Of a stretch of 36,988 bases of DNA, positions 8,953 to 18,610 are shown in pieces. Positions within the stretch are counted from its first letter, which is position 1. The number at the start of each line of letters is the position of its first letter. Location: the NCBI GenBank assembly GCA_947628935.1, contig CANRBT010000004.1, positions 1-36,988 of the forward strand, read 5' to 3'. The position numbers and the translations under genes are program-made. Below the pieces are notes generated by a model. That model made no database searches. It saw nothing but the letters and a program-made list of their open reading frames with translations, and was not told the origin of the DNA. The stretch comes from an uncultured Roseburia sp. (GTDB lineage Bacteria > Bacillota > Clostridia > Lachnospirales > Lachnospiraceae).

Positions 8953-11376
8953 TCATTTTTTCCCTGTCCCTTCTCCCTGCCCCAAAGACAGGCAGCCCTG
9001 CACCATGAGCGCTCCTTCCTTCCGCGTGACCGTGATCTGCCCGGATTCCATCGTATAGTACACCTCGCTTCCCGCCTCCTCCATATGCGCGATCGCTTCC
9101 GCGCCCGGATGACCGTAACGGTTCTCCCTCCCGCAGGACACCACGGAGACGGCGGGACATAGGGCTTGAAGAAGTTCCTCCGAGTTGGAAAAGTTCGAAC
9201 CGTGATGCGCCGCCTTGTACAGGTCGATCCCTTTCGCCAGCGCATCCGTCCCCTTCCACAGTTCCAGCAGCTCTTTTTCCTCGCCGCTTCCGATATCCCC
9301 GGCAAAAAATGCCGTAAACGCCCCTTCCTCATACAACACGGCGAGCGAGGAGGCGTTCCTGTCCCCCGACGTGTTCTCCTCCAGAGGAAACAGGGCATGC
9401 AGGCTTGCCTCCCCCACATGCAGCGTCTCGCCCGCGCCCAGCCAGAGCAGCCCTGTCCCCTTCTCCCGCGCGAGGGAGACCAGCTCCTCGTAGGCATCGT
9501 CCCGCACCACAGCCTTGGAAAACACCAGCGTGCCGACCGGATAGCCGGAGGCGAGCACCTCACGAAGCCCGGAAATGTGGTCTTCATCCGCATGGGACAC
9601 CAGCCAAAAATCCACTCCTTTCTCCCCCTGGCATTTCAAAAAGGGCAGGATCCGATAAGTCCCTACCTGATAGACGTCCGTGCTCCCGCCGTCCACGAAC
9701 AGCGTCATCCCGTCCGCGGTCCGCAGAAAAATCCCGTCCCCCTGTCCCACATCCAGGACCGCCGCAAGAGCTCCCCGCGCGGGCGGCACAAGGAGCAGCG
9801 CCGCGAATGACGCGTACGCGAGAGCCAGCCGCACAGCCTTACGGCTCCCCGCCGCCTTCCGCCTGTCCCCGCGGTTCCTTCCGTCCCTCGCGCGCACAAA
9901 TGCCGTGACGGCGATCAGCAGCCCGTAATAAACCAGAAGCCTCTCCGGCTTCGGTCGTCCGGTCAGATACGACGCGCCCGGCAGCGCCGCGAAGAAGCCG
10001 CACAGCAGCCGGATCAGCTCTAACAGCTTTTGACACGGGAACAGCAGAATGCGCGCGAGCGGCAGACATTTGATCCCTGCAAAGCCCCCGAGGAGCCCCA
10101 GCGACAACAACAAGCCGGTCATCGGCAGTACCAGGAGGTTGACCGGCACGGCATAGACCGGCAGCGCAAAATACTGCCATGCCACGAGCGGCAGCGTCGC
10201 GAGCTGAATGGAAATGCCGGGAAAAAGCCGACCGCAGAGCCATGCGAGCCGCCCTCCCTCCGGGACGCTTCCCACCCGCACCCACACAGCGCCGAGCACG
10301 GCCGCAAAGGAAAAGCGAAAGCCGGCGTCCAGCGGCAGATAGGGATTCTGCCAGAGCAGGCACAGTGCCGCCGCGCCGAGCGCGCTTAACGTGTCATAGC
10401 TCCTCCCGACCATCTGTCCGAGCAGCATCACAAAAAACAGGAGCACGGCGCGCTGTACGGAGACGCCCATACCCGCCATCACGCCGTAAGCGAGCGTGCA
10501 GGCTCCCGCCACAACGCCCGATGCCCGCAACCCTCCTCCCGCCTTTCGCAGAAGCCGGTAGAGGCTCATTCCCACCACGGAGATGTGCAGTCCGGAGACC
10601 GCCATGATATGGGACAAGCCCGCCGCCTGATACAGACTGCGCGTCGCATCGTCCAGCAGCTCCTTGTCCCCCAGCGCCATCGCGGCGAGCACACCGCACT
10701 CCTCCGGCGCAAGCGTCTGGCGATAGACCTCCCTGACAGACGAGCGAAGCCTCCAAAGCCCCTCCCGCCAGTGGGAGCCCCTGCCGTATCTGCCGAGGAC
10801 AGAGATCTCCTTCATCTGAAAATCGATCTTTTGCGCCAGATAATAGGCGCGCGCATCAAAATTGCCCTCATTGGACGCGCATTTCCAAAGAGAGACGGTT
10901 CCTTCTAATACAAGGGTTTCTCCGATCGAAGCAAAATCGGAATCAGAATATACCAGAATCCGGTTACAGGGAACCGGTTTTTCGAGTCCTATCACACAGG
11001 ACGAGAGTTCGTAGACCCATCGGTCATTCCTGATCTGCTTTTCCTCCAGCCTTCCCTGAGCGGTCAGCCGCATCCCGTCGGAAAGCTGCGGGAGGTAATT
11101 TGCCCGAACTATCTCATCGGCGCAATACCGCCCATATCCCAAAAATATCATCACTGCCGATAAGAAGATGCACGACAGGACATGTCGTCTCTTCCGATGC
11201 CGCAGACAGCGATCGCCCGGCGGCGCTGCCGGCTTTTTGCATCCCGCCCGTATGACAGCGGCTGCCATACACAGAAACACGCTGCCTGCCAACAGCCCGG
11301 GAGGCACGCCATACATGGCGGCGAGATCTCCCAGCAGGAACGCCAGTGCCATCCCGCACAAGGGTCTTTTTATCAC
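8953..11376 (-). CDS. comEC: ComEC/Rec2 DNA internalization protein
   Basis: 807 aa; competence core (LSHIMAVSGLHISVVG) plus C-terminal metallo-beta-lactamase-like domain (VLDVGQGDGIFL...LVSHADEDHISGL). Confidence 0.93.
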   Translation of the reverse strand: MIKRPLCGMALAFLLGDLAAMYGVPPGLLAGSVFLCMAAAVIRAGCKKPAAPPGDRCLRHRKRRHVLSCIFLSAVMIFLGYGRYCADEIVRANYLPQLSDGMRLTAQGRLEEKQIRNDRWVYELSSCVIGLEKPVPCNRILVYSDSDFASIGETLVLEGTVSLWKCASNEGNFDARAYYLAQKIDFQMKEISVLGRYGRGSHWREGLWRLRSSVREVYRQTLAPEECGVLAAMALGDKELLDDATRSLYQAAGLSHIMAVSGLHISVVGMSLYRLLRKAGGGLRASGVVAGACTLAYGVMAGMGVSVQRAVLLFFVMLLGQMVGRSYDTLSALGAAALCLLWQNPYLPLDAGFRFSFAAVLGAVWVRVGSVPEGGRLAWLCGRLFPGISIQLATLPLVAWQYFALPVYAVPVNLLVLPMTGLLLSLGLLGGFAGIKCLPLARILLFPCQKLLELIRLLCGFFAALPGASYLTGRPKPERLLVYYGLLIAVTAFVRARDGRNRGDRRKAAGSRKAVRLALAYASFAALLLVPPARGALAAVLDVGQGDGIFLRTADGMTLFVDGGSTDVYQVGTYRILPFLKCQGEKGVDFWLVSHADEDHISGLREVLASGYPVGTLVFSKAVVRDDAYEELVSLAREKGTGLLWLGAGETLHVGEASLHALFPLEENTSGDRNASSLAVLYEEGAFTAFFAGDIGSGEEKELLELWKGTDALAKGIDLYKAAHHGSNFSNSEELLQALCPAVSVVSCGRENRYGHPGAEAIAHMEEAGSEVYYTMESGQITVTRKEGALMVQGCLSLGQGEGTGKK

Positions 11377-11377
11377 A

Positions 11378-12340
11378 CTATTCCTCCTCTGTTAGTTTCC
11401 CGGATGTCCCGTCCACATAGTCCAGGTTCCTCTCGTACATTTCACTGAGGGCAAAAGCATCCCGGTAGGTTCCGCTCGTATCGCCGTTCACGGAGATCTG
11501 TACCTTGCTGATGGACGGGAGCTCCGTCAGGGAATCCACGATCGAGTAGATCACGACCGCCTCGCTCACTCCGTAATCCTGATTTCGGAACGTCGCGTCC
11601 AGACTGACGTAACAGACCCCATCGACCACTGACACAGAGATCAGCTTGGTTCCCGTCGGAATGGAGGAGCGCGCTCCCTTGACGCTCGTACCCTCCAGCA
11701 GCTGCTCCATGATCAGCTTTTCCATCGATACGTTGCTGCTGTAATAGACGTCCTCGCGCACCTCGCGCACAAGCCCGTCCCCCGTCTCATTGGAAAAATA
11801 GAGCGTGACGTCCGTCTCGTCAATGGAGTTGATCTGCTCCCCCGGATTTTCGATAAAGCTATCCGCCGTCATGCTGCCGATCATGTTCCCGTGGGAATCC
11901 GTCAGCGGCGCGTCCCCGACGTAAAACGCCACGCAATCCACCCCCTGGATCTGCGTCATGGTGCGCACCACAGCCGCCCGGCATAAGACCTCCTCCACCG
12001 TATTCATATTCCGATAATCCTCATCAAAGTGCAGCGACAGCAGCGCTCCGTCCAGCGCATATCCTGTGACCTCGACATCGCCCGGGATCGGTTTTCTGTA
12101 ATCCACACTGTCCGGATCCGAGCAAAGCATTGTCAAAAACTCCCGGATCAGCCCCTCCGTCTCCTGCGCCTGCGGCTCGTAGGGCTCTACCACGATACGG
12201 CTTTTATCCTTGTTGAGATATTCCATATGATAAGCGCTCTCCTGCGGCTCCTCTCCGCAGCCCGTCACAGGCAGACATGCCAGCGCCAGAGCCAGCGCGC
12301 ATCCGGCTGCGGCTCCTCTCTTTGCGTGCCACATATCCAT
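11378..12340 (-). CDS. GerMN-domain lipoprotein
   Basis: Signal with lipobox (CLPVTGC); two GerMN-like repeats (LLSLHFDEDYRNMNTVEEVLCRAAVVRTMTQI; CYVSLDATFRNQDYGVSEAVVIYSIVDSLTELPSISKVQISVNG). Confidence 0.82.
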   Translation of the reverse strand: MDMWHAKRGAAAGCALALALACLPVTGCGEEPQESAYHMEYLNKDKSRIVVEPYEPQAQETEGLIREFLTMLCSDPDSVDYRKPIPGDVEVTGYALDGALLSLHFDEDYRNMNTVEEVLCRAAVVRTMTQIQGVDCVAFYVGDAPLTDSHGNMIGSMTADSFIENPGEQINSIDETDVTLYFSNETGDGLVREVREDVYYSSNVSMEKLIMEQLLEGTSVKGARSSIPTGTKLISVSVVDGVCYVSLDATFRNQDYGVSEAVVIYSIVDSLTELPSISKVQISVNGDTSGTYRDAFALSEMYERNLDYVDGTSGKLTEEE

Positions 12341-12347
12341 GTTCTCC

Positions 12348-13799
12348 TTACGAAATATAGTGCAGCGGGATGCGAACGTTGAAGATCGTCCCCTCCCCCT
12401 CTGTGCTGAACACCTTGATCGCCCCCCTGTGCATCAAGATCGCATTGCGCGTGATCGCCAGACCCAGCCCGGTCCCCCCGATCTCCCTGGAATGCGACTT
12501 GTCCACACGATAAAACCGCTCAAAGATCTTATCGATCGAATCCTCCGGAATCCCTATTCCGGAGTCCTCCACCTTCAGGAAAAAATACTGGTGATCCGCA
12601 TTCAGCGTCACATGGACCCAGCCCCCCTCATGGTTGTACTTGATCGCATTCTCAATGAGGTTTGTGAACGCCAGCGAGAGCTTGACCTCATCGACGTCTG
12701 CACTCACGGGGCGGAAGCTCTCGAGCACCAGTTCGACCTTCTGCCGCTCGGCGATCGGGTTCAACCGCTTTAGGATCTGCTCCAGCAGCTCGTTGATGTT
12801 GACATTGGTGATATTCACATCCGCAAGAGACTTATCCATCTTGACGAGGGAGAGCAGGTCATTGATGATCTTTGTCTCGCGCTCCACCTCATTTCCGATG
12901 TCCGCCATAAATTCCTGATACAGCTCGATCGGCGCGTTTTCCATACTGTTGATGGAATCCGCCAGCACCTTCATCGACGTAAGCGGCGTTTTTAGCTCAT
13001 GGGAGACATTGGAGACAAACTCCTGCCTGGAATCATCCAGAACCTTCATACGCCCCAGCATCTCATTGAACTTCTCACAGATCTGCGCCGTCTCCGTGTA
13101 GTCCATCACCTCCAGCTCGTCCTCCCCATAGCCGGTCTGGATCGACTCAATGGAGCTCGACATCTTATGGAGCGGCTTCACCAGCCCTGCTGCGCACAGC
13201 ACGCCGAAGAAAACGACAATGCCCGCGCTGACCATATTGATGATCATGGTAGCGCGCGCCAGATAGTCCGAATTGAGGCTGATATTGTCCGTGGAGACGC
13301 TTACGAGCATCACGCCGAGGATCCTTGCATCCCTCCCGCTTTCCGACTGTACGAGCGGCACGGACAGCTCGATATACCGGTTCTCGGAATCGTGCTTTGT
13401 GATCTCCTCCCCGTAAAAGCTCCGCATCACCTCCTCCGAGATGACCGTCTTCCCTGTGTCCAGCCCGTAGGTGTCCTTGACGATGCGAAAGCTGTCGTCA
13501 ATGATCATCACCCGGCCGTCATAGATCGTCGAGAGCTGCTCCAGCTGCACGTTGATCATCGGGACCGAGGCGTTCTGATTTAAATAGTCATTGGAAACGA
13601 TCTGATTTGCCAGGATCTTTGCCTGGCTTAGAATTTCACTCGTCCGGATCAGCACGGCACGATTCTCATAGGTACCGAGCATCCCTGCGCGCAGCAGGAC
13701 GCCCGGCAGCGTACCCAGCAGGATAAACAGGACGATCAGCCGAAATCTCAGGCTTTTCAGAAAATCTCTCGTCTTTTTTAGCTTTGTCATTCTGTACAC
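12348..13799 (-). CDS. HAMP-domain sensor histidine kinase
   Basis: Two TM segments flanking a sensor domain; FVSNVSHELKTPLTSMK (H box), NLIENAIKYN (N), DSGIGIP (G1), GGTGLGLAI (G2). Confidence 0.95.
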   Translation of the reverse strand: MYRMTKLKKTRDFLKSLRFRLIVLFILLGTLPGVLLRAGMLGTYENRAVLIRTSEILSQAKILANQIVSNDYLNQNASVPMINVQLEQLSTIYDGRVMIIDDSFRIVKDTYGLDTGKTVISEEVMRSFYGEEITKHDSENRYIELSVPLVQSESGRDARILGVMLVSVSTDNISLNSDYLARATMIINMVSAGIVVFFGVLCAAGLVKPLHKMSSSIESIQTGYGEDELEVMDYTETAQICEKFNEMLGRMKVLDDSRQEFVSNVSHELKTPLTSMKVLADSINSMENAPIELYQEFMADIGNEVERETKIINDLLSLVKMDKSLADVNITNVNINELLEQILKRLNPIAERQKVELVLESFRPVSADVDEVKLSLAFTNLIENAIKYNHEGGWVHVTLNADHQYFFLKVEDSGIGIPEDSIDKIFERFYRVDKSHSREIGGTGLGLAITRNAILMHRGAIKVFSTEGEGTIFNVRIPLHYIS

Positions 13800-13802
13800 C
13801 CG

Positions 13803-14492
13803 TCAATTTTGTGCATAATAGTAACCGACTCCCCATTTGGTGTGTACATACTTCGGCTCGCTTGGGTTCTTCTCGATTTTTTCCCGCAGGCGTCGCACAT
13901 GCACATCCACGGTCCGCACATCGCCCGGATATTCATATCCCCACACAAGATTCAACAGGTTCTCCCTGCCGTATACCTTGTTCGGGTTGTTCACCAGCAG
14001 CTCCAAAAGATCAAATTCTTTCGTTGTCAGGTTCACCTCGCGCCCCAGGATAAACAGACGGCGGCTCTCCAGATCCAGCTTCAGATCGCCGGTCTCGAGC
14101 ACCTTGGAATCCTCCTGCTTTGCCGTCCCCGAAGTGCGTCGCATGATCGCCTTGATGCGCGCCTTCACCTCCAGGATATTGAACGGCTTCGTGATGTAAT
14201 CGTCGGCGCCGTATTCCAGTCCCAGGATCTTATCCATATCGTCGCCCTTCGCCGTCAGCATGACGATCGGCATGCTCGAAAACTCCCGGATCTGCTGGCA
14301 GACCGCAAAGCCGTCCATCTTGGGCAGCATCACATCCAGAAGGATCATATCGTATACATTCTCCGTCGCCAGTCTTAGCGCTTCCTCTCCGTCATAGGCA
14401 CAGTCGACCTCCATCCCATCCTGCTCCAGGCTGAAACGGATGCCCTTTACAATCAATTTTTCATCGTCCACAACAAGAACCTTTTTCGCCAT
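13803..14492 (-). CDS. OmpR/PhoB-family response regulator
   Basis: VLVVDDEKLIVKGI, MILLDVMLPKMDG receiver; C-terminal wHTH LTTKEFDLLELLVNNPNKVYGRENLLNLVWGYEYPGDVRTVDVHVRRLREKIE. Confidence 0.95.
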   Translation of the reverse strand: MAKKVLVVDDEKLIVKGIRFSLEQDGMEVDCAYDGEEALRLATENVYDMILLDVMLPKMDGFAVCQQIREFSSMPIVMLTAKGDDMDKILGLEYGADDYITKPFNILEVKARIKAIMRRTSGTAKQEDSKVLETGDLKLDLESRRLFILGREVNLTTKEFDLLELLVNNPNKVYGRENLLNLVWGYEYPGDVRTVDVHVRRLREKIEKNPSEPKYVHTKWGVGYYYAQN

Positions 14493-14493
14493 A

Positions 14494-15114
14494 TTATTTC
14501 ACCTTTATATCGTCCTTGATACGAGCATACAGACCGTCCTTGATTCCCTCTACCTGCATGATATCCTCCACGGAAGAGAACGCCCCGTTCTGTTCCCGGT
14601 ACGCGATGATGCTCTCCGCCTTCGTCTGTCCAATGCCCGGCAGACTCATCAGCTCCGACAGCGATGCCGTATTCAGGTTCACCCGACCGTCGTCCTGCTC
14701 ACCCGCCTGACCTTTGTCCGGCGCTCCGGCCGCCTCTTCCTCCGTCGGAACATAGATCATCTGCCCGTCGCACACCGGCTCCGCCTGGTTGACCGAACGC
14801 TCGCTCGCGTCCTCCGTCAATCCCCCTGCCAAAAGCAGCGCCTCATACACCCGGCTGCCCTGCTCCAGTGCATAGACACCCGGAAGAGACACAGCGCCGC
14901 AGACATGCACATAGCAGATCTGCTCCTCTTCCTCCGTGGTCTCCGGCGCACTTCGCCCCGCGCCGGAATCCTCCTCTGAATCTTCTCTATCCTGCGTGGA
15001 ATCCGCCATCCCGGATTCCGTCCGTTCAATATATACCGTATCTGCCGCACCGCACCCCGCCGTCTGCACGGCGAAGAACAATGCTGTTAAGATCAAAAAG
15101 ATCGTTCGTCCCAT
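14494..15114 (-). CDS. comEA: ComEA-like lipoprotein (SLBB + helix-hairpin-helix)
   Basis: SLBB-like VHVCGAVSLPGVYAL...; HhH VNLNTASLSELMSLPGIGQTKAESIIAYREQNGAFSSVEDI; lipobox VQTAGC. Start set to ATG 15114, 6 nt after GGAGGAG; the 15174 start lies at the predicted TSS. Confidence 0.88.
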   Translation of the reverse strand: MGRTIFLILTALFFAVQTAGCGAADTVYIERTESGMADSTQDREDSEEDSGAGRSAPETTEEEEQICYVHVCGAVSLPGVYALEQGSRVYEALLLAGGLTEDASERSVNQAEPVCDGQMIYVPTEEEAAGAPDKGQAGEQDDGRVNLNTASLSELMSLPGIGQTKAESIIAYREQNGAFSSVEDIMQVEGIKDGLYARIKDDIKVK

Positions 15115-15180
15115 AAGCATCTCCTCCTCCGAAACAGCAATCGTCTGCCGGAGAAAGAGTTCCTCAATGCCCACAGATTT

Positions 15181-15209
15181 ATTTTAGCGAAATTTGTGAA
15201 AGATGACAA
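15181..15209 (-). promoter_or_regulatory. Promoter of the comEA-RR-HK-GerMN-comEC operon
   Basis: Minus strand TTGTCA-N17-TAAAAT. Confidence 0.7.
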
Positions 15210-15213
15210 GAGA

Positions 15214-15248
15214 ATTTCAAAAATATTTCAAAATTCAGAAATACTTCA
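15214..15248 (-). promoter_or_regulatory. Tandem hexamer-N5-hexamer direct repeats (putative OmpR-family RR sites)
   Basis: Minus strand TGAAGT-N5-TGAATT and TGAAAT-N5-TGAAAT, ending 4 nt upstream of the -35. Confidence 0.5.
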
Positions 15249-16431
15249 GAATTGTCTCCTCCAAATTGACCCAGAACTCCTTCGCATCCTGGGAATCCGG
15301 CATCAAAACCGCGTTGGCATACGCGCGGTACACGACCTCCTCGACCTGACTCGGCTCCGCCGCCGCGACCGCAGAGAAATGACCGGTCAACGCATAGAGC
15401 TCTCCCGCCATATCCGTCGTCACATAGCGCGCAAAATCCGCCGCCGTTTCCCTCTTTTCCGAGAAATCGTTGACGGCAAGCATGTCTGTGCCTGCGCAGG
15501 GAACAGCGGTCAGCGTATCGTTCAGATCCGGGATCTCCATGACGACATAGCCATCCCCTTCCAGCTGGCACAAAAAATCCGTGTCCAAAATCGCCGACAG
15601 CGTCCTTCCGTTCTTAAAATGATCGACGATCCCCTGTTCCGATACGGACGCCGGATCCACAGAAAACGAATTCAACATCGTCGCAAAAAAGTTCAGATCC
15701 TCCTGGTAACGCTCCTCGTCATAGTGTACCTGCATGATCTCCTGCTCCGTTTTCTCAAATGTCACGCTGTTCGAGACAAACGGGAAATCATAATACGCAT
15801 CGTTCACATTCCACTCCATCAGGTACTCCACATTCTCGGGCGGTTCATTCTCGTTGGAATAGTCCACGATCGCCTGCATGGAAGCCGGAGCCTCCCCGAA
15901 ATAATCCTTCTGGCAGACAAACACACAGGTATGGAAGCTCAGCGGATAGCCCAGCGCTTTCCCCTCATAAGTTGCGGCAGTCACTGCATTCGGCAGGATT
16001 CCCTCGGCTGTCACCCCTGCTCCGTTCACAGAGACCAGTCCGTAGAGATAAGCTTCCTCCAGATCATCCCCCGCGATCATGTACACATCCGGGAACGCTT
16101 CCCCCTGCATCGTGGCATCATAGATGTCACCCAGATAGTCCAGAGACTCCCGGCGCTCTACCGCGACCTTGACCCCGGTCTTCGCGTAATACCGCTCCGC
16201 AGCCAGCAGATAAAACGGCTCATAGGATGCGTCGTCGTACCAGAACACCAGATCCGTCTGCGCCTGCATATACGCTTCCCTCTGCCGCTCTTCTCCTTCC
16301 TCCTCCGCCGTCTCCTGCCGTGCCGAAGATCCGTCTGCGTACCATCCGTCCCGGCTGACCACCCACGCGCCCGCGATCATCATCGCACAGATCGCAAACG
16401 CCGATACAATCTTTTTATATGTTCCTCTCAT
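15235..16431 (-). CDS. Extracellular solute-binding protein (family 1-like)
   Basis: N-terminal signal/anchor; DLVFWYDDASYEPFYLLAAERYYAKTGVKVAVE...FPDVYMIAGDDLEEAYLYGLV resembles ABC solute-binding proteins. Confidence 0.8.
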   Translation of the reverse strand: MRGTYKKIVSAFAICAMMIAGAWVVSRDGWYADGSSARQETAEEEGEERQREAYMQAQTDLVFWYDDASYEPFYLLAAERYYAKTGVKVAVERRESLDYLGDIYDATMQGEAFPDVYMIAGDDLEEAYLYGLVSVNGAGVTAEGILPNAVTAATYEGKALGYPLSFHTCVFVCQKDYFGEAPASMQAIVDYSNENEPPENVEYLMEWNVNDAYYDFPFVSNSVTFEKTEQEIMQVHYDEERYQEDLNFFATMLNSFSVDPASVSEQGIVDHFKNGRTLSAILDTDFLCQLEGDGYVVMEIPDLNDTLTAVPCAGTDMLAVNDFSEKRETAADFARYVTTDMAGELYALTGHFSAVAAAEPSQVEEVVYRAYANAVLMPDSQDAKEFWVNLEETILKYF

Positions 16432-16493
16432 ACCGCCTCTATTCTAAGCCCCTGTAACATGCGCAGCCGTCGCTGTGCATGCGATCACGCCTC

Positions 16494-17687
16494 CTACAGC
16501 TCACGCAGCACCGCGTCCAGCTTCTCCGCCATCTCGTCGACATGCGCACGCTCAATGACAAGCGGCGGCACGAGCCGGATCACATCCGACGCCGCTGTGA
16601 TCACGACAAGACCATGGCGCAGCGCGTTTGCAGCGATCTCTCCGACCGGTTTTTCGCTCACGACGCCCTGCATGAGCCCGAGCCCGCGCCGCGCCGTCAG
16701 GAAATCATAGCGTGCCACCAGCTCATCCAGCCTCTGCTCCAGATACGGCGCGATCTCCCTGACATGCCCCGGGATGTCGTCCCGCTCCATCAGCTCCAGC
16801 ACCTTATCGACCGCAGCCCCGACAAACGGATTGCCGCCGTAGGTCGAGCCGTGGTCGCCCGGCGCGAGCGACCTTTCCGCCACGCGCTCCGTCAGGAGGA
16901 AGGCTCCGACCGGAACCCCGCAGCCAAGCGCCTTCGCGCAGGTCATGATATCCGGCTTGACGCCGTAATGCTGCCATGCGAACATCTGACCCGTCCGCCC
17001 CATGCCGCACTGGATCTCGTCCAGGATCAGCAGGATATCGTTTTCATCGCAGAGCGCACGCACGCCCGACAAAAACTCCTGCGTCGCCGGATAAATGCCG
17101 CCCTCGCCCTGCACAGTCTCGAGCAGGATCGCGCAGGTATTCTCGCGGATCAGCGCCTTCACGCTGTCCAGATCGTTAAACGTCGCGAACCGCACGCCCG
17201 GCATCATCGGACCGAACGGCTCCTGATAGTGGGCATTGCCGGTCACGGCGAGCGCCCCCATGCTCCTGCCGTGGAACGACTGGCGCATCGCGACGATCTC
17301 ATGACCCGCGTGTCCGTCGCGCGTGTAGGCGTACTTTTTTGCCGCCTTGATCGCGCCCTCGATCGCCTCGGTCCCGCTGTTCGTGAAAAACACGCGGTCC
17401 ATCCCGCTTGCCGCCAGCACCCGTTTCGCCGCGCGGATGATGGGAGGATTGTAAAACAGATTCGAGGTGTGCATCAGCAGATCGACCTGCCCTTTGAGCG
17501 CCTGCGCGTACTCCTGATTGCCATAGCCTAACGCCTGCACAGCGATGCCCGCCGCAAAATCCAGATACTTCTTTCCCTCTGTGTCGTACAGATAGACGCC
17601 CTCGCCCCGCTCGAACACCACGGGATAACGGTTGTAGGTGTGGAGGAGCTCCGCCTCCGCCTCCTTCATATATGCTTCCTTATTCAT
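16494..17687 (-). CDS. argD: Acetylornithine aminotransferase
   Basis: [76 protein letters not shown]; arg gene cluster. Confidence 0.93.
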   Translation of the reverse strand: MNKEAYMKEAEAELLHTYNRYPVVFERGEGVYLYDTEGKKYLDFAAGIAVQALGYGNQEYAQALKGQVDLLMHTSNLFYNPPIIRAAKRVLAASGMDRVFFTNSGTEAIEGAIKAAKKYAYTRDGHAGHEIVAMRQSFHGRSMGALAVTGNAHYQEPFGPMMPGVRFATFNDLDSVKALIRENTCAILLETVQGEGGIYPATQEFLSGVRALCDENDILLILDEIQCGMGRTGQMFAWQHYGVKPDIMTCAKALGCGVPVGAFLLTERVAERSLAPGDHGSTYGGNPFVGAAVDKVLELMERDDIPGHVREIAPYLEQRLDELVARYDFLTARRGLGLMQGVVSEKPVGEIAANALRHGLVVITAASDVIRLVPPLVIERAHVDEMAEKLDAVLREL

Positions 17688-18579
17688 GATAAAACCTCTG
17701 CTCCTTATCTCCTAAGATTGCCGTGCCGATCCCCCTGTTCGTAAAGATCTCCAGGAGCAGGCAGTGCGGGATCCTTCCGTCGAGGATATGGACCCTTGAC
17801 ACGCCGTTCTCGATGGCGTCGATGCAGCTGTTCAGCTTCGGGATCATGCCGCCCCCGACGTTTCCGTCTCCGATGAGCTGCCGCGCCGCGCTGACCGTCA
17901 GCTCCGAGATGAGCGACGTCTTGTCCGCCGGGTCGCGGTACACGCCCTCGATGTCCGTCAGAAAGGCGAGCTTTTCCGCGCTGACCGCCTTCGCGATCGC
18001 GCACGCCGCATCGTCCGCATTGATATTGTAGCTGTCGTAGGATGCGTCCATACCGACCGGACACACCACAGGGAGGAAATCCTTCTCCAAAAGGTCAAAG
18101 AGCACCTTGGGATTGACCCCTGTGATCTCCCCGACGTAGCCGATATCCTCCCCGTCCGCGTATCTCTTTTCCACGGTCAGGAGCCCTCCGTCCTTGCCGC
18201 TGATGCCGACCGCGTTCACGCCGAGCTCCTGCACCAGCGCAACCAGCGACTTGTTGACCTTGTTGAGCACCATCTCGGCGATCTCCATCGTCGCCTCGTC
18301 CGTCTTGCGCAGCCCGTTCACAAAGACCGGCTCCATGCCGACCTTCCCGACCCACCGGCTGATCTCCTTCCCGCCGCCGTGCACGATGATGGGCTTAAAC
18401 CCGACCAGCTTTAACAGCGTCACGTCCTGGATGACCTGCTCCTTGAGCTTTTCATCGACCATCGCGCTTCCGCCGTACTTGACGACGATGATCTTGCGGT
18501 TAAACCGCTGTATGTAAGGAAGCGCCTCGATCAGGACCTCCGCTTTTTTCAATACCTCGTCCATTCCCTTTTCTTCCAT
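17680..18579 (-). CDS. argB: Acetylglutamate kinase
   Basis: [49 protein letters not shown]. Confidence 0.95.
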   Translation of the reverse strand: MEEKGMDEVLKKAEVLIEALPYIQRFNRKIIVVKYGGSAMVDEKLKEQVIQDVTLLKLVGFKPIIVHGGGKEISRWVGKVGMEPVFVNGLRKTDEATMEIAEMVLNKVNKSLVALVQELGVNAVGISGKDGGLLTVEKRYADGEDIGYVGEITGVNPKVLFDLLEKDFLPVVCPVGMDASYDSYNINADDAACAIAKAVSAEKLAFLTDIEGVYRDPADKTSLISELTVSAARQLIGDGNVGGGMIPKLNSCIDAIENGVSRVHILDGRIPHCLLLEIFTNRGIGTAILGDKEQRFYHE

Positions 18580-18610
18580 CTTCTCTCTCCCTCATCTGCC
18601 CGGATGCCGC

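Noticed and set aside
6823-9162. Plus-strand ORFs at 6823-7941 and 8101-9162
   Set aside because: Antisense to holA, the MCP and comEC; no domains and biased composition.
15196-16710. 504 aa plus-strand ORF
   Set aside because: Antisense to the solute-binding protein and argD; shadow-ORF composition.
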